31,224 bases of DNA from Actinomycetes bacterium (GTDB lineage Bacteria > Actinomycetota > Acidimicrobiia > Acidimicrobiales > Microtrichaceae): contig JAEZFI010000099.1 in assembly GCA_023437745.1 (NCBI GenBank), forward strand, positions 1 to 31,224, given 5' to 3'. A program made the position numbers and the translations under genes. The number at the start of each line of letters is the position of its first letter. The stretch's first letter is position 1. Under the pieces are notes generated by a model. The model was not told the DNA's origin. It was given only the letters and a program-made list of their open reading frames with translations, and did no database searches. Shown here one piece after another: positions 22,589 through 31,144 of the stretch.

Positions 22589-23541
22589 CCGCCCTCCAGA
22601 TCCGTGACCTGCACGTGACGTACCCCGGCACGCCCGAGGTGCGGGCGCTGCGCGGGGTGTCGCTGCGGGTGCGACCCGGCGAGATCACCGCGCTGATCGG
22701 CCCGAACGGCGCCGGCAAGACCACGACCGTGTCGTGCGTGATGGGGTTGGTGCGGCCGCAGCGGGGCACGATCACCCTCGGCGACGACGACCTGCTCGGG
22801 CCGGACGGGCCGAACCTCCGTCGGCGCATCGGCTGCGCACCCCAGGAGGAGGCGCTGTTCCCGGTCCTCACCGTCGCCGAGAACATCCGGCTCTTCTGCG
22901 AGCTCGCCGGGTTGCGGGGCACGGCGATGCGCCGGCGGACGACCGAGGTGGCGGACGCGTTCCTCGTCGGCGACCTCCTGGGCCGCAAGGTCAGCGAGCT
23001 GTCGGGCGGTCAGCGGCGCCGGGTCCACAACGCCATCGCGCTCGTGGCGCACCCCTCGGTCGTGATCCTCGACGAGCCCACCGCGGGCGTGGACCCAGCC
23101 ACCCGCGCCGCCGTCCTGGACGTGGTCCGCAGCTTCGCCCGTGAGGGTGGTGCGGTCTGCTACTCGACCCACTACCTGCCCGAGGTCGCGGCGCTCGACG
23201 CACGCGTCACCGTCCTCGACGAAGGCCAGGTCATCGCCGAGGGCACGGTGGGCGAGCTCATCGAGCGTCACGCCACGTCGGCGATCCAGCTGCGCTTCGC
23301 AGGGCAGGCGCCGCTGGTGGACGGACTGCCCGGGGAGATGACGGTGACGGGCGACGTCATCCGCCTCCGCATCGCCGACGCGCGCAGCCACGTCGGACGG
23401 GCGGTGCGCCTGCTGGGCGAGCACGCCGACGCGCTGGTGGGCGTCGAGGTCCTGGCCGCCGACCTCGACGCCGTCTTCCAGAACCTGACCGGCCGCACGC
23501 TCACCCCGGCGGACGGGGCCGTCGTCGATGCTGCGACGTAG
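22585..23541 (+). CDS. ABC transporter ATP-binding protein (ABC-2 exporter type)
   Basis: The 318-aa product has one complete cassette: Walker A GPNGAGKT (39-46), Q-loop Gln87, signature LSGGQ (139-143), Walker B VVILDEP to Glu164 and H-loop His196. The C-terminal 100 residues resemble the extra domain of DrrA/CcmA-like exporters for drugs or lipids. It pairs with the two permeases downstream. It starts GTG 22585, overlapping the kinase stop, and its end overlaps permease 1 by 14 nt. The exported substrate is unknown. Confidence 0.94.
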   Translation: MTALQIRDLHVTYPGTPEVRALRGVSLRVRPGEITALIGPNGAGKTTTVSCVMGLVRPQRGTITLGDDDLLGPDGPNLRRRIGCAPQEEALFPVLTVAENIRLFCELAGLRGTAMRRRTTEVADAFLVGDLLGRKVSELSGGQRRRVHNAIALVAHPSVVILDEPTAGVDPATRAAVLDVVRSFAREGGAVCYSTHYLPEVAALDARVTVLDEGQVIAEGTVGELIERHATSAIQLRFAGQAPLVDGLPGEMTVTGDVIRLRIADARSHVGRAVRLLGEHADALVGVEVLAADLDAVFQNLTGRTLTPADGAVVDAAT

Positions 23542-24304
23542 CGCCGCGCTCTACCGCCACGAGATCCGGTACCTCGTCCGGACCGCGCCGATCACGATCG
23601 CGTACGTCATCGTGCCGTTCGTGCTCATGGCGTTCATCCAGAACAGCTACGGCATCTTCCTGCGGACCGACCCGAGGTACGCGAGCGCGACCGGCGCGGA
23701 GATCGTGGCCCCCGGCGTCGCCGCCCTCTACGGGTTCCTGGTGCTCAGCCATCAGGGACTCTTCACCTACAACGAGCACCAGTGGCACACGTGGGACCGG
23801 ATCCGCTCGGGGCCGGCGTCCATCCCCGAGGTCGTGGCCGGGAAGGTCGGCGCCCACCTCTCGCACCAGGTGGTGCAGTTCACCGCCATCCTCCTCGGCG
23901 CCTTCGTGCTCTTCGACCTGCGCCCCAACGGGAGCGCCGTGGCGCTGGTGCTGCTCGGGATCACGACCGTGACGGCCACCGTCGCGTGGGGGTGGCTCGG
24001 GCTGGCCGTGCTGCGGACCTCGACGCTCTACGACGCGTGGGCCTTCGGCGGCGGCATCTTCCTCGCAGCGATCGGTGGGGCCATCGTGCCCAACGACCTC
24101 CTGCCCGCCGTCGTCCGTGACGTGGGGCCGGCCAGCCCGATCCACTGGTCGGTCACGGGGTTCCGCACCGTGTTCCTCGACGGCGGTGGGCTCGACGACG
24201 TGACCCAACCGCTGCTCGTCCTGTGCGCGTTCAGCGCGGGCTTCACCCTGATGGCGCTGGCCCTCTTCGACGCCAGCCGGCCCAAGATCGGTCGGCTGCA
24301 GTGA
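23528..24304 (+). CDS. ABC-2 type permease, subunit 1
   Basis: The 258-aa membrane protein has about six hydrophobic segments, beginning with TAPITIAYVIVPFVLMAF and ending LVLCAFSAGFTLMALALF, the layout of ABC-2 export permeases. It contains a P-x-x-W-x-x-T-x-F-R element near residue 205 (SPIHWSVTGFR), typical of the family. It overlaps the ATPase gene by 14 nt and the next permease by 4 nt (24301-24304), showing tight coupling in one operon with the kinase. Confidence 0.88.
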   Translation: MLRRSAALYRHEIRYLVRTAPITIAYVIVPFVLMAFIQNSYGIFLRTDPRYASATGAEIVAPGVAALYGFLVLSHQGLFTYNEHQWHTWDRIRSGPASIPEVVAGKVGAHLSHQVVQFTAILLGAFVLFDLRPNGSAVALVLLGITTVTATVAWGWLGLAVLRTSTLYDAWAFGGGIFLAAIGGAIVPNDLLPAVVRDVGPASPIHWSVTGFRTVFLDGGGLDDVTQPLLVLCAFSAGFTLMALALFDASRPKIGRLQ

Positions 24305-25104
24305 GCGAGCTCTCGGGCCGCTGGCGGGCGCTCACCGAGCACGAGGCTCGGCGGGCCCTGCGGAACTGGCCCGCCCGTGCGGTGTTCCTGATGATCGGGA
24401 TCGAGCTCGCGTGGTTCGTCCGCCCGGCGTTCCAGTTCGCGCTGGGGCGGCAGGGGCTGCCGGTCGTGCCGGCGATCGAGCAGGCGATCTGCGGCCAGGT
24501 CTGCCTCTTCATGATCGCCAACCTGCTCTTCCTCGGGTACACGGCGTTCGACGACCAGGGCAACGGCATGGCCGACCGCCTCGAGATGGTCGGCGTCCGG
24601 CGGCACGAGCGACTCGGGTCGAAGCTCGCGGTGGTCGGCACCCACCAGCTGATCACGGCGGCGGTGATCCACTTCGGCGCCGGCTGGTGGTTCGGCGTCG
24701 AGTGGAACGGCTCGATCCTCGCCCGCATCGTGCTCGCGGGGGCCCTCGCGCTGTGCACCACGGCGCTCGGGTTCGCCGTCGTAGCGGTCAGCCGGTCGGC
24801 GGCGGTCTACAACCTCTACTGCTACGCCGCGGCGCTCGGCTTCACCGCGGCCTCGGGCGGGCTCGCCCCGTACGACCTGCTCCCGGAGTGGGCGAAGGTC
24901 GTGGGGCGGGGCCTGCCGACGTGGTGGTACCTGCGGGCGATCGACGAGTTGGCGATCCGCGGCGCCGGGTTGGGCGACATCCTCCCGAACGTCGGCGTCC
25001 TGCTCCTGTTCACGCTGGGGTTGATCGTGGCGGGCGCCCTGGTCATCGGGGTGCGACCGGTGCGCCGCTCACCGGTTCCGCAGGTGGTCAGCCGACCGGG
25101 GTGA
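24301..25104 (+). CDS. ABC-2 type permease, subunit 2
   Basis: The 267-aa product again has about six membrane segments (for example AVFLMIGIELAWFV and VGVLLLFTLGLIVAGALVI) and PTWWYLRAIDELAI, which echoes the ABC-2 motif of its partner. It likely forms a heterodimer with subunit 1, energised by the ATPase at 22585. GTG 24301 is chosen because it overlaps the preceding stop; an upstream ATG at 24223 lies within subunit 1. Its 3' end overlaps the convergent MMPL gene by 17 nt. Confidence 0.88.
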   Translation: MSELSGRWRALTEHEARRALRNWPARAVFLMIGIELAWFVRPAFQFALGRQGLPVVPAIEQAICGQVCLFMIANLLFLGYTAFDDQGNGMADRLEMVGVRRHERLGSKLAVVGTHQLITAAVIHFGAGWWFGVEWNGSILARIVLAGALALCTTALGFAVVAVSRSAAVYNLYCYAAALGFTAASGGLAPYDLLPEWAKVVGRGLPTWWYLRAIDELAIRGAGLGDILPNVGVLLLFTLGLIVAGALVIGVRPVRRSPVPQVVSRPG

Positions 25105-27271
25105 GCTCGCGCTCGTCGCCCTGGTCCGTCGCGGCCGGCCGGTCGTCGGGCTTGCCCTCGATGTGGATGGCGGGGACGATCCGGTCGAGCCACTTCGGGA
25201 ACCACCAGTTCGCGTCGCCGAGGAGCTCCATCGTGGCCGGCACCAGCAGCATGCGGACGATCGTGGCGTCGATCAGCACCGCCGCGGCGAGACCGAAGCC
25301 GAACTCCTTGATGACCCGCTGGTCGCCGAGGACGAACGACCCGAAGACGCAGACCATGATCGCCGCCGCCGCCGTGATCACCCGGGCGGTGTGGCTCAAC
25401 CCGTCCGCCACCGCCGCCGCGTTGTCGCCGGAGAGGTCGTACTCCTCCTTGATGCGCGACAGGAGGAAGACCTCGTAGTCCATGGACAGGCCGAAGACGA
25501 TGGCGAACATCATCATCGGCACGAAGGCCTCGATGGGCCCCGCGACCACGCCGATCAGGCCGGCGCCCCAGCCCTCCTGGAAGATCATGACGAGCAGGCC
25601 GTAGCTGGCGCCGATCGACAGGAGGTTCACGACCACCGCCTTGAGCGGCACGAAGATCGACCGGAACACGACCATCAGCAGCAGGAACGACACCGCCAGC
25701 ACGCCGGCGATGAACAGGAAGAGACGCTCGCCGAGGATGGTCGACACGTCGTCGAACAGCGCAGTGATGCCGCCGACGTGCGCTTCGAGCCCCGTGCCGT
25801 CGGTGACGCCGGGGATCACGTCCCCACGCAGTCGATCGATGAGCTCGACGGTCGCCTCGTCCTGCGGCGACGTCGTGGGGAACACGGGGATGACGGCCAC
25901 GGGCGAGCCGGGCTGCCACGGGACCGGGACCACCTGGTCGACACCGGGGTCCTCCGCGATGGCGGTGCGCAGCGCGTCCAGGTGCTCCGCTGCGCCGGCG
26001 TCGGGCACCCGCACCGCCACGAGCATCTGGCCGTTGAAGCCCGGACCGAATCCGTCCGACAGCAGGTCGTAGGCCCGGCGCAGGGTGGTCTCCGTACCGA
26101 GGTTGCCGTCGTCGGCGCTGCCCAGGCGGATGTCGAGGACGGGGAGCGCGAGACCGCCCAGGATCACGAGGCCGAGGATCGCCATCGTCCACGGGCGGGC
26201 CTGCACGACGCGGCTCCAGCGGTACCAGATGTTCCGCTCGCTGGTCGTCGTGCGCTTGGCCCACGGCAGGGCGAGGCGGTCGATGGTGCGGCCGACGAAG
26301 CCGAGGACCGCGGGCAGCAGGGTGACGGACGCCAGCATCGTGATCAGCACGGCGAGCGACGAGCCGAGGGCCAGCCCGTTGACGAACGAGAGGCGCATCA
26401 GGAACATGCCGAGCAGCGAGATGACCACGGTGCAGCCGGCGAAGAGCACGGCCTTGCCCGCCGTGGCGATCGACTTCACCACGGCGGCCTCGGGCTCGTA
26501 ACCGTCGTGGAGGAGCTGGCGGTAGCGGGTGACGATGAAGAGCGCGTAGTCGATGCCCACGCCGATGCCGATCATCGCGGCGAGCTGCGTCGCGAAGTCC
26601 GGGACCGAGACGACGTTGGCGAGCAGCTGCACGCCGCCCAGCCCGATCCCGATGCCGAACAGCGCGGTGAGGATCGGCAACCCCATGGCGAGCACCGAGC
26701 CGAACGCGAACAGGAGGATGACAATCGCGGCGAGGACGCCGATCAGCTCGGAGGCGCCTCCGATCTCACGCGACTGGAAGGGGGTGCCCGAGAACTCGAT
26801 CCGCAGGTCGGCGTCGGCGAAGTCCTTGGCGAGCTCCTCGATCTCCGGTCCGAGCTCCAACGGGAGGTCCTGGAACCGGGCGTCGAAGGTGATGGTCGCG
26901 AAGGCGATCTCGCCGGACTTGGAGACCTGGAACATCGCGGCCGGGCCGTCCACGAAGGGGCTCTCGACCCGCTCGACGTGGTCGACCTCGGCCAGCTTCG
27001 CGAGGAAGGAGTCGGCCTGCGCGCGCACCGCCGGATCGGACAGCGAGTCCGAGGCGAAGACCACCTTGCCGGTCTCGTTCTGCTGGCCGGTACCGGCCTC
27101 CTTCAGCAGGTCCAACGCCTGCTGCGAATCGGACTGCGGCAGCTCGAAGTCCATCGAGGTCTCGCCACCGAAGTTCGAGGCGAGGACCGAGATCCCGGCG
27201 AAGAGGACCACCCACGCTGCGAGGACGGCCCGACGGCGGCGATAGCTGAAGAGGGCGAGGCGTTCGAGCAC
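25088..27271 (-). CDS. MMPL/RND family transporter
   Basis: The 727-aa product has two repeats of a large external domain and about six membrane helices, the MMPL plan. The proton-relay Asp-Tyr pairs are present in both halves: Asp241-Tyr242 (GVGIDYALF) and Asp598-Tyr599 (GLSMDYEVFLLSR). Members export lipids, siderophores or drugs; in lipid-rich actinobacteria they often move acyl lipids, which would fit the ligase and dehydrogenase genes next to it. GTG 27271 has GGAG close upstream and gives the expected N-terminus (VLERLALFSYRRRRAV). The frame stays open beyond it only as a shadow of the divergent ligase gene. Confidence 0.93.
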   Translation of the reverse strand: MLERLALFSYRRRRAVLAAWVVLFAGISVLASNFGGETSMDFELPQSDSQQALDLLKEAGTGQQNETGKVVFASDSLSDPAVRAQADSFLAKLAEVDHVERVESPFVDGPAAMFQVSKSGEIAFATITFDARFQDLPLELGPEIEELAKDFADADLRIEFSGTPFQSREIGGASELIGVLAAIVILLFAFGSVLAMGLPILTALFGIGIGLGGVQLLANVVSVPDFATQLAAMIGIGVGIDYALFIVTRYRQLLHDGYEPEAAVVKSIATAGKAVLFAGCTVVISLLGMFLMRLSFVNGLALGSSLAVLITMLASVTLLPAVLGFVGRTIDRLALPWAKRTTTSERNIWYRWSRVVQARPWTMAILGLVILGGLALPVLDIRLGSADDGNLGTETTLRRAYDLLSDGFGPGFNGQMLVAVRVPDAGAAEHLDALRTAIAEDPGVDQVVPVPWQPGSPVAVIPVFPTTSPQDEATVELIDRLRGDVIPGVTDGTGLEAHVGGITALFDDVSTILGERLFLFIAGVLAVSFLLLMVVFRSIFVPLKAVVVNLLSIGASYGLLVMIFQEGWGAGLIGVVAGPIEAFVPMMMFAIVFGLSMDYEVFLLSRIKEEYDLSGDNAAAVADGLSHTARVITAAAAIMVCVFGSFVLGDQRVIKEFGFGLAAAVLIDATIVRMLLVPATMELLGDANWWFPKWLDRIVPAIHIEGKPDDRPAATDQGDERELTPVG

Positions 27272-27415
27272 GGGGGTCTCCGGAGGGGCGCAAGTGGGGC
27301 ACGACGCGGAGGGACGCGCCCGCCGCCACGCACTGCTGAGTTCACCCCCTCGGTGCTGCCTCGTGCAAGCGCGAGGTTTGCATCGGCCGCCCCGGTGCTG
27401 GTCACATCGACGCTC

Positions 27416-28978
27416 ATGGGCCTCGCTGCCACCTGGGACCACGATCGGCGTCTCGGGCATCCCGACCTCGACGGCCTCCCGTCGCTCGAGGCGTGCATCC
27501 GCGCCACCACCGCCCACGTGCGGGGGCTGCTCCCCGCCGGCCGTGCCGCGGTGGTCGACGGGGACGTCCGGCTCACCGGCGACGAGATGGAGGTGCTCGT
27601 GCGCCGGCTCGCGGCAGGCCTGGCGGCCCGGGGCGTCGGTCGCGGGGACGCCGTCTGCTTCCAGCTGCCGAGCTGGTGGGAGACGATCGCCACGTTCCGG
27701 GCGTGCTGGACGCTGGGCGCCGTGGCCAGCCCGATCCACCACCTCGCAGCGGGCAGCGACGTCGAGCGCATCGTCGACGAGGTGCGGCCGGCCGTGTCGA
27801 TCGCCGCTGCCGGGCTGCCCTCCGCCGAGCTCGCCGACGCCGTCATCGCCCGCGGGGACGCCGAGGTGCCGGTGGACCGGCGCTTCGAGACCTTGCTGGA
27901 GGGCGGCGAGCACGCGGGGGTCGACGCGGCGCCCGAGGACCTGGCCGTCGTGCTGTTCACGTCGGGCTCGACCGGCGGCCCCAAGGGTGTGCTCCACACC
28001 CACCGCGCCCTCGTCTACAAGGCCCGATCCCTGCTCGCCATCCACGGCCTCGACCACCGGGACGTGGTGCTGATGCCGGCGCCCATGGCGCACATCTCGG
28101 GGCTCTCGAACGCCGTCCTGCAGCCGGGGGTCGGTGGGCTGACGTCGGTGCTGATGGACCGCTGGACGCCGGAGCGGGCGGTCGAGCTGGTCCGCCGTGA
28201 GTCGGTGAGCTTCATGATGGGCCCGCCCACCTTCTTCCTCACCATGATCTCGGCGCCGAACTTCTCGCCCGACGCGGTGCGGACCATGCGGCTGATCTCG
28301 TGCGGCGGAGCAGGCGTGACGCCCTCGTTCGCCGAACGGGCGGCCGCCGCCTTCGGCGCCGTCGTCAAGCGGACCTACGGCTCGACCGAGGCGCCGGTGG
28401 TCTCGACGTGGCACGACGGCGACCCGCCCGACCGAGCCGCGTCGAGCGACGGTCGGGCTGCCGGCTCGATCAGGATCCGGATCGTGGACCCGTCCACCGG
28501 CGACGACCGCCCGCCCGGCGACGTCGGGGAGGTCTGGGTGCAGGGCCCCGAGCTCTTCGTGGGCTACGCCGACGGACGGCGCAACGAGGGGACCATCACC
28601 GCCGACGACTGGTTCCGGACCGGTGACCTCGGGCGGCTCGACGACGGTTGGCTGCACATCACCGGGCGCATCAAGGACCTGATCATCCGGGGCGGGGAGA
28701 ACATCTCGGCCTCCGACGTGGAGCACCTCCTCGAGGCGCACCCGGCCGTCGACCACGCCGTGGCCGTCGGCTACCCGGACGAGCGGCTGGGCGAGCGTGT
28801 CTGCGCCTTCGTCGTCGCCCCGGGCGGTTTCGACCTCGACGAGTGCCGCCGTTGGTTCGAGTCGCACGGCGCCACGAAGTTCACCTGGCCCGAGCGCGTC
28901 GTCGTGCTGGACGCCTTCCCCACGCTGGCCGCCGGCAAGGCCGACCGGGAGGCCCTGCGGCGCCTGGCGAGGAGTTGA
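27416..28978 (+). CDS. AMP-dependent acyl-CoA synthetase/ligase
   Basis: The 520-aa product activates a carboxylic acid to an acyl-CoA through an acyl-AMP. The ATP loop LFTSGSTGGPKG is at about 180-191. RTYGSTEAP, WFRTGDLGRLDDG and GRIKDLIIRGGENIS mark the core motifs, and Lys508 in LAAGKADREAL is the catalytic C-terminal lysine. It is complete and of normal length. The closest named types are cyclohexanecarboxylate- or fatty-acid-CoA ligases; the substrate is uncertain. ATG 27416 is divergent from the MMPL gene (144-nt gap). The longer open frame upstream only overlaps the MMPL gene on the other strand. A ligase remnant follows 70 nt downstream. Confidence 0.93.
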   Translation: MGLAATWDHDRRLGHPDLDGLPSLEACIRATTAHVRGLLPAGRAAVVDGDVRLTGDEMEVLVRRLAAGLAARGVGRGDAVCFQLPSWWETIATFRACWTLGAVASPIHHLAAGSDVERIVDEVRPAVSIAAAGLPSAELADAVIARGDAEVPVDRRFETLLEGGEHAGVDAAPEDLAVVLFTSGSTGGPKGVLHTHRALVYKARSLLAIHGLDHRDVVLMPAPMAHISGLSNAVLQPGVGGLTSVLMDRWTPERAVELVRRESVSFMMGPPTFFLTMISAPNFSPDAVRTMRLISCGGAGVTPSFAERAAAAFGAVVKRTYGSTEAPVVSTWHDGDPPDRAASSDGRAAGSIRIRIVDPSTGDDRPPGDVGEVWVQGPELFVGYADGRRNEGTITADDWFRTGDLGRLDDGWLHITGRIKDLIIRGGENISASDVEHLLEAHPAVDHAVAVGYPDERLGERVCAFVVAPGGFDLDECRRWFESHGATKFTWPERVVVLDAFPTLAAGKADREALRRLARS

Positions 28979-29048
28979 GCGGAGCCCTTTCGCCCGCAGC
29001 GACCCGGGTCTAGTGTCGCCGCGGGGCGGTGACCACGGGAGGCGACAC

Positions 29049-29966
29049 GTGAAGGGCTATCCGTTCTCGGCGCGATCTCGCGGCGGCCGCACGGCGGTGA
29101 TCCACGAGACGGAGCACCTCACCCACGCGGAGCTCGACGAGCGGGCGACGAAGCTGGCCCACGCCGTGCGGGCCGCAAGCGCCGGATCGGCCGGATCGGC
29201 CGCCACCCGGTCGCTGGCGGTCGTCCTGCCGAACTCGATGGAGCTGATCGAGACCTTCGCGGCGTCGGCCAAGCTCGCCGTGGCCCCGATCACGCTCGAC
29301 CCCACGATGTCCGCCACCGAGCTCGGCCAGGCGCTCCGGGAGGCGCACGCGGACGTCGTCATCGCGTCGCAGGACCACGCCGAGACGGTGAGCCTCCTCC
29401 GGGACGAGGTGGCGACGACGTCGATGGTGGTGGGCGACGACTTCGAGGCCCGCCTGGTGGGTTCGCCCGGCGAGCCGCTCCCCTACCGCTGGCCGGCCAC
29501 CTTCCCCACCCGGTACGTCCCGATCGCCGCGACCCGGGACGACCGCTTCGTCCGCCCGCCCGGGACGCCGGCCGACATCGAGGCCCGCTGCGAGGAGCTG
29601 CTCCGCCGCTGGCAGATCGTGGCCGACGACGTGCACCTGGTCGCCGGGCCCCTCCACGAGGCGGACCCCTTCGACCACTACGCCGCCACCCTCTACGCCG
29701 GCGGGACCGTCGTCCTGATGGACGGCTGGGACGCCTTCGAGTTCCTGCGGCTCGTCGAGGCCCACCGGGTCTCGACGACGTTCCTCTCCCACGCCCACTT
29801 CGACGACGTGCTCCGGCTGTCACCACGGGAGCGCCGGCGGTACGACACGACGAGTCTCCGTGGCCTGCACCACGACGGGCCGGTCTGCCCGGACGAGGTG
29901 GCCACACGCCTCCGCGGGATCTTCGGGGCCGCCGAGCTGAGCGCTGCGACCTCGGTGCGGCACTGA
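29049..29966 (+). CDS. Truncated AMP-ligase-like protein lacking the ATP loop and C-terminal half
   Basis: The product is 305 aa, while intact acyl-CoA ligases are about 500. The N-terminal part is normal (TAVIHETEHLTHAELDERA at about 15-33, then VVLPNSMELIETF). Residues 195-300 follow the ligase core (VAGPLHEADPF, GGTVVLMDGWDAF, SLRGLHHDGPVCPDEV). Where the TSGTTGxPKG loop should sit (about 158-175) there is VPIAATRDDRFVRPPGTP, with no P-loop. The protein stops where the Y-G-x-T-E motif would begin, 18 nt before the next gene. GTG 29049 has GGGAGG at 29037-29042, so it looks expressed. A 9-bp tandem duplication (29183-29200) lies in it. It could be a decaying paralogue or a non-catalytic partner. 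Confidence 0.8.
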   Translation: MKGYPFSARSRGGRTAVIHETEHLTHAELDERATKLAHAVRAASAGSAGSAATRSLAVVLPNSMELIETFAASAKLAVAPITLDPTMSATELGQALREAHADVVIASQDHAETVSLLRDEVATTSMVVGDDFEARLVGSPGEPLPYRWPATFPTRYVPIAATRDDRFVRPPGTPADIEARCEELLRRWQIVADDVHLVAGPLHEADPFDHYAATLYAGGTVVLMDGWDAFEFLRLVEAHRVSTTFLSHAHFDDVLRLSPRERRRYDTTSLRGLHHDGPVCPDEVATRLRGIFGAAELSAATSVRH

Positions 29967-29983
29967 CCCGCCTCGGGTCGCCG

Positions 29984-31132
29984 CTACACCCCCAACGACC
30001 GCCCGACGATCTCCTTCATGATCTCCGTGGTGCCGCCGTAGATGGTCTGGACGCGGGCGTCGAGCCAGGCCCGTGCCACCGGGTACTCGAGCATGTAGCC
30101 GTACCCGCCGTGCAGCTGGAGGCACTGGTCGGTGACCCGCTTCTGCAGCTCGGTGCACCACCACTTGGCGGCGGCCGCCTCCTCGCCGGTCAGCTCCTTC
30201 GCCCGAAGCGACTCGACGCACCGGTCCAGGTGGCTCTGCGCGATGTCCAGCTCGGTCCGCATCTCGGCGAGCACGAACCGGCTGTTCTGGAAGCTGCCGA
30301 TGGGCTGGCCGAACGCCGTGCGCTCCTTGGCGTACTCGAGCGTGGCGGCGAAGGTCGCCTCCGCGTGCGCGATGCCCATGATCGCCATCGAGAGGCGCTC
30401 CTGGGGCAGCTTGTCCACCAGCTGGAAGAAGCCCGTGCCCTCCTCGCCCAGGAGGTTCGCGACCGGGACCCTGGCGTCGGCGAAGAACAGCTCCGCCGTG
30501 TCCTGCGCGTGGAGGCCGATCTTGTCGAGGTTGCGGCCGCGCGTGAACCCGGGCGTCCCCTCCTCCACGACGAGCAGCGACATCCCCCGGTGGCGCTCGG
30601 TCGGATCCGTCTTCACCGCGACGATGACCAGTTCGGCGTTGATGCCGTTCGTGATGAAGGTCTTCGCCCCGTTGACGCCGTAGTGGTCGCCGTCGCGCAC
30701 GGCCGTGGTGGACATCGAGGCGAGGTCGGACCCGATGGCGGGCTCCGTCATGGCGATCGCCGTCATCAGCTCGCCGGAGCAGATGCCCGGCAGCCAGCGG
30801 GCGCGCTGCTCCTCGTTGGTGCCGCCGAGGAAGTACGGGAGGGCGACGTCGTTGTGCAGCCAGATGCAGAAGCCCGAGCTGACCACCCCGGCCCGGGCGA
30901 GCTCCTCGGCGATCACGACGTTGAACCGGAAGTCGTCGACGCCCCCGCCACCCCACTGCTCGGGGACCGCCATGCCGAGGAAGCCCGCCGCACCGGCCGC
31001 CCGGAACATCGCGGGGTCGACGATGCCCGCCCGCTCCCACTCCTCGTGGTGCGGTGCGATCTCGGCCGCCACGAACGACCGGAAGCTCTGCCGGAACATC
31101 TCATGGGTGTCGTCGAACAGCTCACGGCGCAT
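29984..31132 (-). CDS. Acyl-CoA dehydrogenase (long-chain LCAD type)
   Basis: The 382-aa flavoprotein oxidises acyl-CoA to trans-2-enoyl-CoA. TEPAIGSDLASM (129-140) and TFITNGINAE (158-167) bind FAD and substrate; RTAFGQPIGSFQ and QLHGGYGYMLEYPVAR are typical. The C-terminus reads YGGTTEIMKE, as in mitochondrial LCAD, so Gly stands where medium-chain enzymes carry the catalytic Glu. The base is instead probably Glu245 (KLPQERL), the place used by LCAD and isovaleryl-CoA dehydrogenase. ATG 31132 has TAGCGT 6 nt upstream (leaderless). It converges on the truncated ligase with 17 nt between. It fits acyl-CoA breakdown together with the ligase at 27416. Confidence 0.95.
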   Translation of the reverse strand: MRRELFDDTHEMFRQSFRSFVAAEIAPHHEEWERAGIVDPAMFRAAGAAGFLGMAVPEQWGGGGVDDFRFNVVIAEELARAGVVSSGFCIWLHNDVALPYFLGGTNEEQRARWLPGICSGELMTAIAMTEPAIGSDLASMSTTAVRDGDHYGVNGAKTFITNGINAELVIVAVKTDPTERHRGMSLLVVEEGTPGFTRGRNLDKIGLHAQDTAELFFADARVPVANLLGEEGTGFFQLVDKLPQERLSMAIMGIAHAEATFAATLEYAKERTAFGQPIGSFQNSRFVLAEMRTELDIAQSHLDRCVESLRAKELTGEEAAAAKWWCTELQKRVTDQCLQLHGGYGYMLEYPVARAWLDARVQTIYGGTTEIMKEIVGRSLGV

Positions 31133-31138
31133 CCCGCC

Positions 31139-31144
31139 ACGCTA
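31139..31144 (-). promoter_or_regulatory. -10 element (TAGCGT) of the acyl-CoA dehydrogenase gene
   Basis: TAGCGT on the minus strand lies 6 nt before ATG 31132 and no ribosome site is present. The rest of the window edge (31145-31224) holds no recognisable gene. Confidence 0.5.

Noticed and set aside
25163..27415. Open frame extending the acyl-CoA ligase upstream by 750 codons
   Set aside because: It runs opposite the MMPL transporter gene. The translation is charged low-complexity sequence, and the ligase fold begins only after ATG 27416.
27272..28867. Open frame extending the MMPL protein upstream
   Set aside because: It lies opposite the ligase gene. MMPL begins with its first membrane helix right after GTG 27271, which has a ribosome site.
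29062..29075. 14-bp match (CGTTCTCGGCGCGA) to the hairpin repeats, inside the truncated ligase gene
   Set aside because: Only half of the outer stem is matched and it sits in normal coding sequence; chance in GC-rich DNA is likely.
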